Below are positions 40,827-41,839 of a stretch of 41,839 bases of DNA, one piece after another (position 1 is the stretch's first letter; each line of letters begins with the position of its first letter). The position numbers and the translations under genes are program-made. This stretch comes from an uncultured Alphaproteobacteria bacterium (GTDB taxonomy: Bacteria > Pseudomonadota > Alphaproteobacteria > Puniceispirillales > UBA1172). The stretch covers positions 1-41,839 of the forward strand of contig CALFYS010000034.1 of the NCBI GenBank assembly GCA_937952245.1. Reading direction: 5' to 3'. Below the pieces are notes generated by a model. That model saw only the letters and a list, made by a program, of their open reading frames with translations, had not been told where the DNA came from and did no database searches.

Positions 40827-41839
40827 ATGATCAACATTTTTGATGGCCATAATGATGTCCTGTTGCGGCTTTGGCTTGCCGGTGATGACAAAGGGGCAGG
40901 ATATATCAAAGGCATGGACACCCATATTGATGCCATTAAAGCCCGCAAAGGCGGGCTTGCTGGCGGGTTCTTTGCTATTTTTACGCCGCAACAAAACGCC
41001 AGCGGAGATGCTGTTTTAGGCACAGACCCTGTTGCCATGGCCGATGCCCTTAACGCCACCAACGCCATGATGGATATTTTCAAAACCTTGGCCCGCCATG
41101 GTGATGTCATGCGGGAATGCCATACGGCCGAAGATGTGCAAACCGCCATGGCCGATGGCGTGATGGCGGGGATATTGCATATCGAAGGCGCCGAGGCCAT
41201 TGCCCCTGACCTGAGCAATCTGGATGATTTTTACAGCCGCGGCTTGCGCTCCATCGGGCCTGTTTGGTCGCGTTCCAATGCCTTTGGCCATGGCGTGCCT
41301 TTTGGCTTCCCCGGCAGCCCTGATCAAGGCCAAGGGCTGACTGAGGCGGGGAAAGATTTGGTGCGGGCTTGTGATGCCATGGGGATCATGCTTGATCTAT
41401 CCCATCTCAATGAAAAAGGGTTTTGGGACATCGCCCGCCTCAGCACCCGTCCGTTGGTGGCGACCCATTCGAATGTTCATCACCTTTCGGCATCGCCGCG
41501 CAACCTGACCGATCGCCAATTGCAAGCCATTGCCGAATCAAAAGGTTTGGTGGGGCTGAACTTTGCATCAGGGTTTTTACGTGATGATGGGTTGAAGACC
41601 GCCACCACCCCCATCAGCATCATGATTGATCACCTGTCCTATTTATTGGATCATCTTGGTGAGGATGGGGTGGCGTTAGGGTCTGATTTTGATGGCGCGA
41701 TCATCCCCCAAGATATTGGTGATGCCGCGGGCTTGCCAAAATTAATCGCGGCGATGGAAGCCGCTGATTATGGCCAAGAGGTGATTAACAAAATCTGCCA
41801 TCAAAATTGGCTGAAGATGATCGCCCAACAGATCGGTTA
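40827..41839 (+). CDS. M19 membrane-dipeptidase family protein (3' end outside window)
   Basis: The first 337 residues of an M19 renal-dipeptidase-like zinc peptidase, open to the window end. Zinc and active-site residues: DGHNDVL (His8, Asp10), HIEGAEA (Glu120), VATHSN (His214) with RNLTD after it, and GSDFDGA (Asp287). The family cleaves dipeptides whose second residue is D, such as L-Ala-D-Glu or D-Ala-D-Ala, which fits the recycling of stem peptides. No signal peptide. Two bases separate it from the GH84 stop, with AAAGG before the ATG. About 10-20 residues are probably missing at the end. Confidence 0.93.
   Translation, partial: MINIFDGHNDVLLRLWLAGDDKGAGYIKGMDTHIDAIKARKGGLAGGFFAIFTPQQNASGDAVLGTDPVAMADALNATNAMMDIFKTLARHGDVMRECHTAEDVQTAMADGVMAGILHIEGAEAIAPDLSNLDDFYSRGLRSIGPVWSRSNAFGHGVPFGFPGSPDQGQGLTEAGKDLVRACDAMGIMLDLSHLNEKGFWDIARLSTRPLVATHSNVHHLSASPRNLTDRQLQAIAESKGLVGLNFASGFLRDDGLKTATTPISIMIDHLSYLLDHLGEDGVALGSDFDGAIIPQDIGDAAGLPKLIAAMEAADYGQEVINKICHQNWLKMIAQQIG

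Noticed and set aside
1..41839. tRNA, rRNA, CRISPR arrays, insertion sequences or prophage
   Set aside because: Looked for characteristic genes, repeats and inverted ends by eye on both strands; nothing convincing seen. A tRNA or covariance scan would be decisive.

Overview
The window reads as a gene-dense chromosomal segment of a marine-type alphaproteobacterium, possibly of the SAR116 (Puniceispirillum-like) group. The evidence is gene content and order: tlpA/argH/lptM/lysA, a chorismate mutase-hisC-tyrA block, HIG1-domain gene/PduO-type adenosyltransferase/etfBA, DUF1127, an MJ0042 zinc-ribbon protein next to YdcF, and a heterotetrameric sarcosine-oxidase operon. Genus-level placement is inference. 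I saw no rRNA, tRNA, insertion sequence, prophage or CRISPR array. Genes are tightly packed, with many 1-8 base overlaps.

Layout. 1-1539: the C-terminal part of a large surface-type protein ending in a C-type lectin domain. 1619-4572: an arginase-family ureohydrolase, a secreted histidine phosphatase and the ammonium channel AmtB. 4654-4750: a probable independent small RNA with its own promoter and terminator. 4787-8027: an antibiotic-monooxygenase-type protein and a rhodanese, then a light-associated cluster made of a 53-residue DUF2256 zinc protein, a renalase-like flavoprotein, and a photolyase/cryptochrome split into two genes (antenna domain and FAD domain). Three tandem 14-bp repeats lie just upstream of the split photolyase. 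8443-9725: DUF1127 protein, DUF4864 protein, small lipoprotein. 9834-13759: yggT, folD, HIG1-domain protein, cobalamin adenosyltransferase, etfB, etfA.

13825-23089: Tat-dependent TlpA-like redoxin, argH, lptM, lysA, zinc-ribbon protein, YdcF, tyrA, hisC, chorismate mutase, a methyltransferase and gloB. The ftsE-ftsX pair that commonly sits between the zinc-ribbon gene and ydcF in alphaproteobacteria is absent. 23099-26252: folB with a pteridine-reductase-like SDR, a HAD-IIA protein and another SDR. 26249-32302: a class II aldolase divergent from soxBDAG; SoxD here has no cysteine and so lacks the usual zinc site. 32308-33595: glutathione peroxidase and a HAD phosphatase.

33692-41839: the most striking region, a concentrated set of nine apparently cytoplasmic or inner-membrane peptidoglycan-recycling genes on alternating strands: AmpD-like amidase, NlpC/P60 peptidase, AmpG permease, YkuD-fold enzyme, short MurQ, AnmK, LmbE/PIG-L deacetylase, GH84 beta-N-acetylglucosaminidase and an M19 dipeptidase cut by the window end. 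Together they suggest import of anhydro-muropeptides by AmpG, removal of GlcNAc by a GH84 enzyme (instead of the usual GH3 NagZ), peptide release by the amidase, trimming of D-Ala by the YkuD protein (instead of LdcA), cleavage of the peptide by NlpC/P60 and the M19 dipeptidase, and conversion of anhydroMurNAc to GlcNAc-6-P by AnmK and MurQ. The individual family calls are strong; the substitutions are inference.
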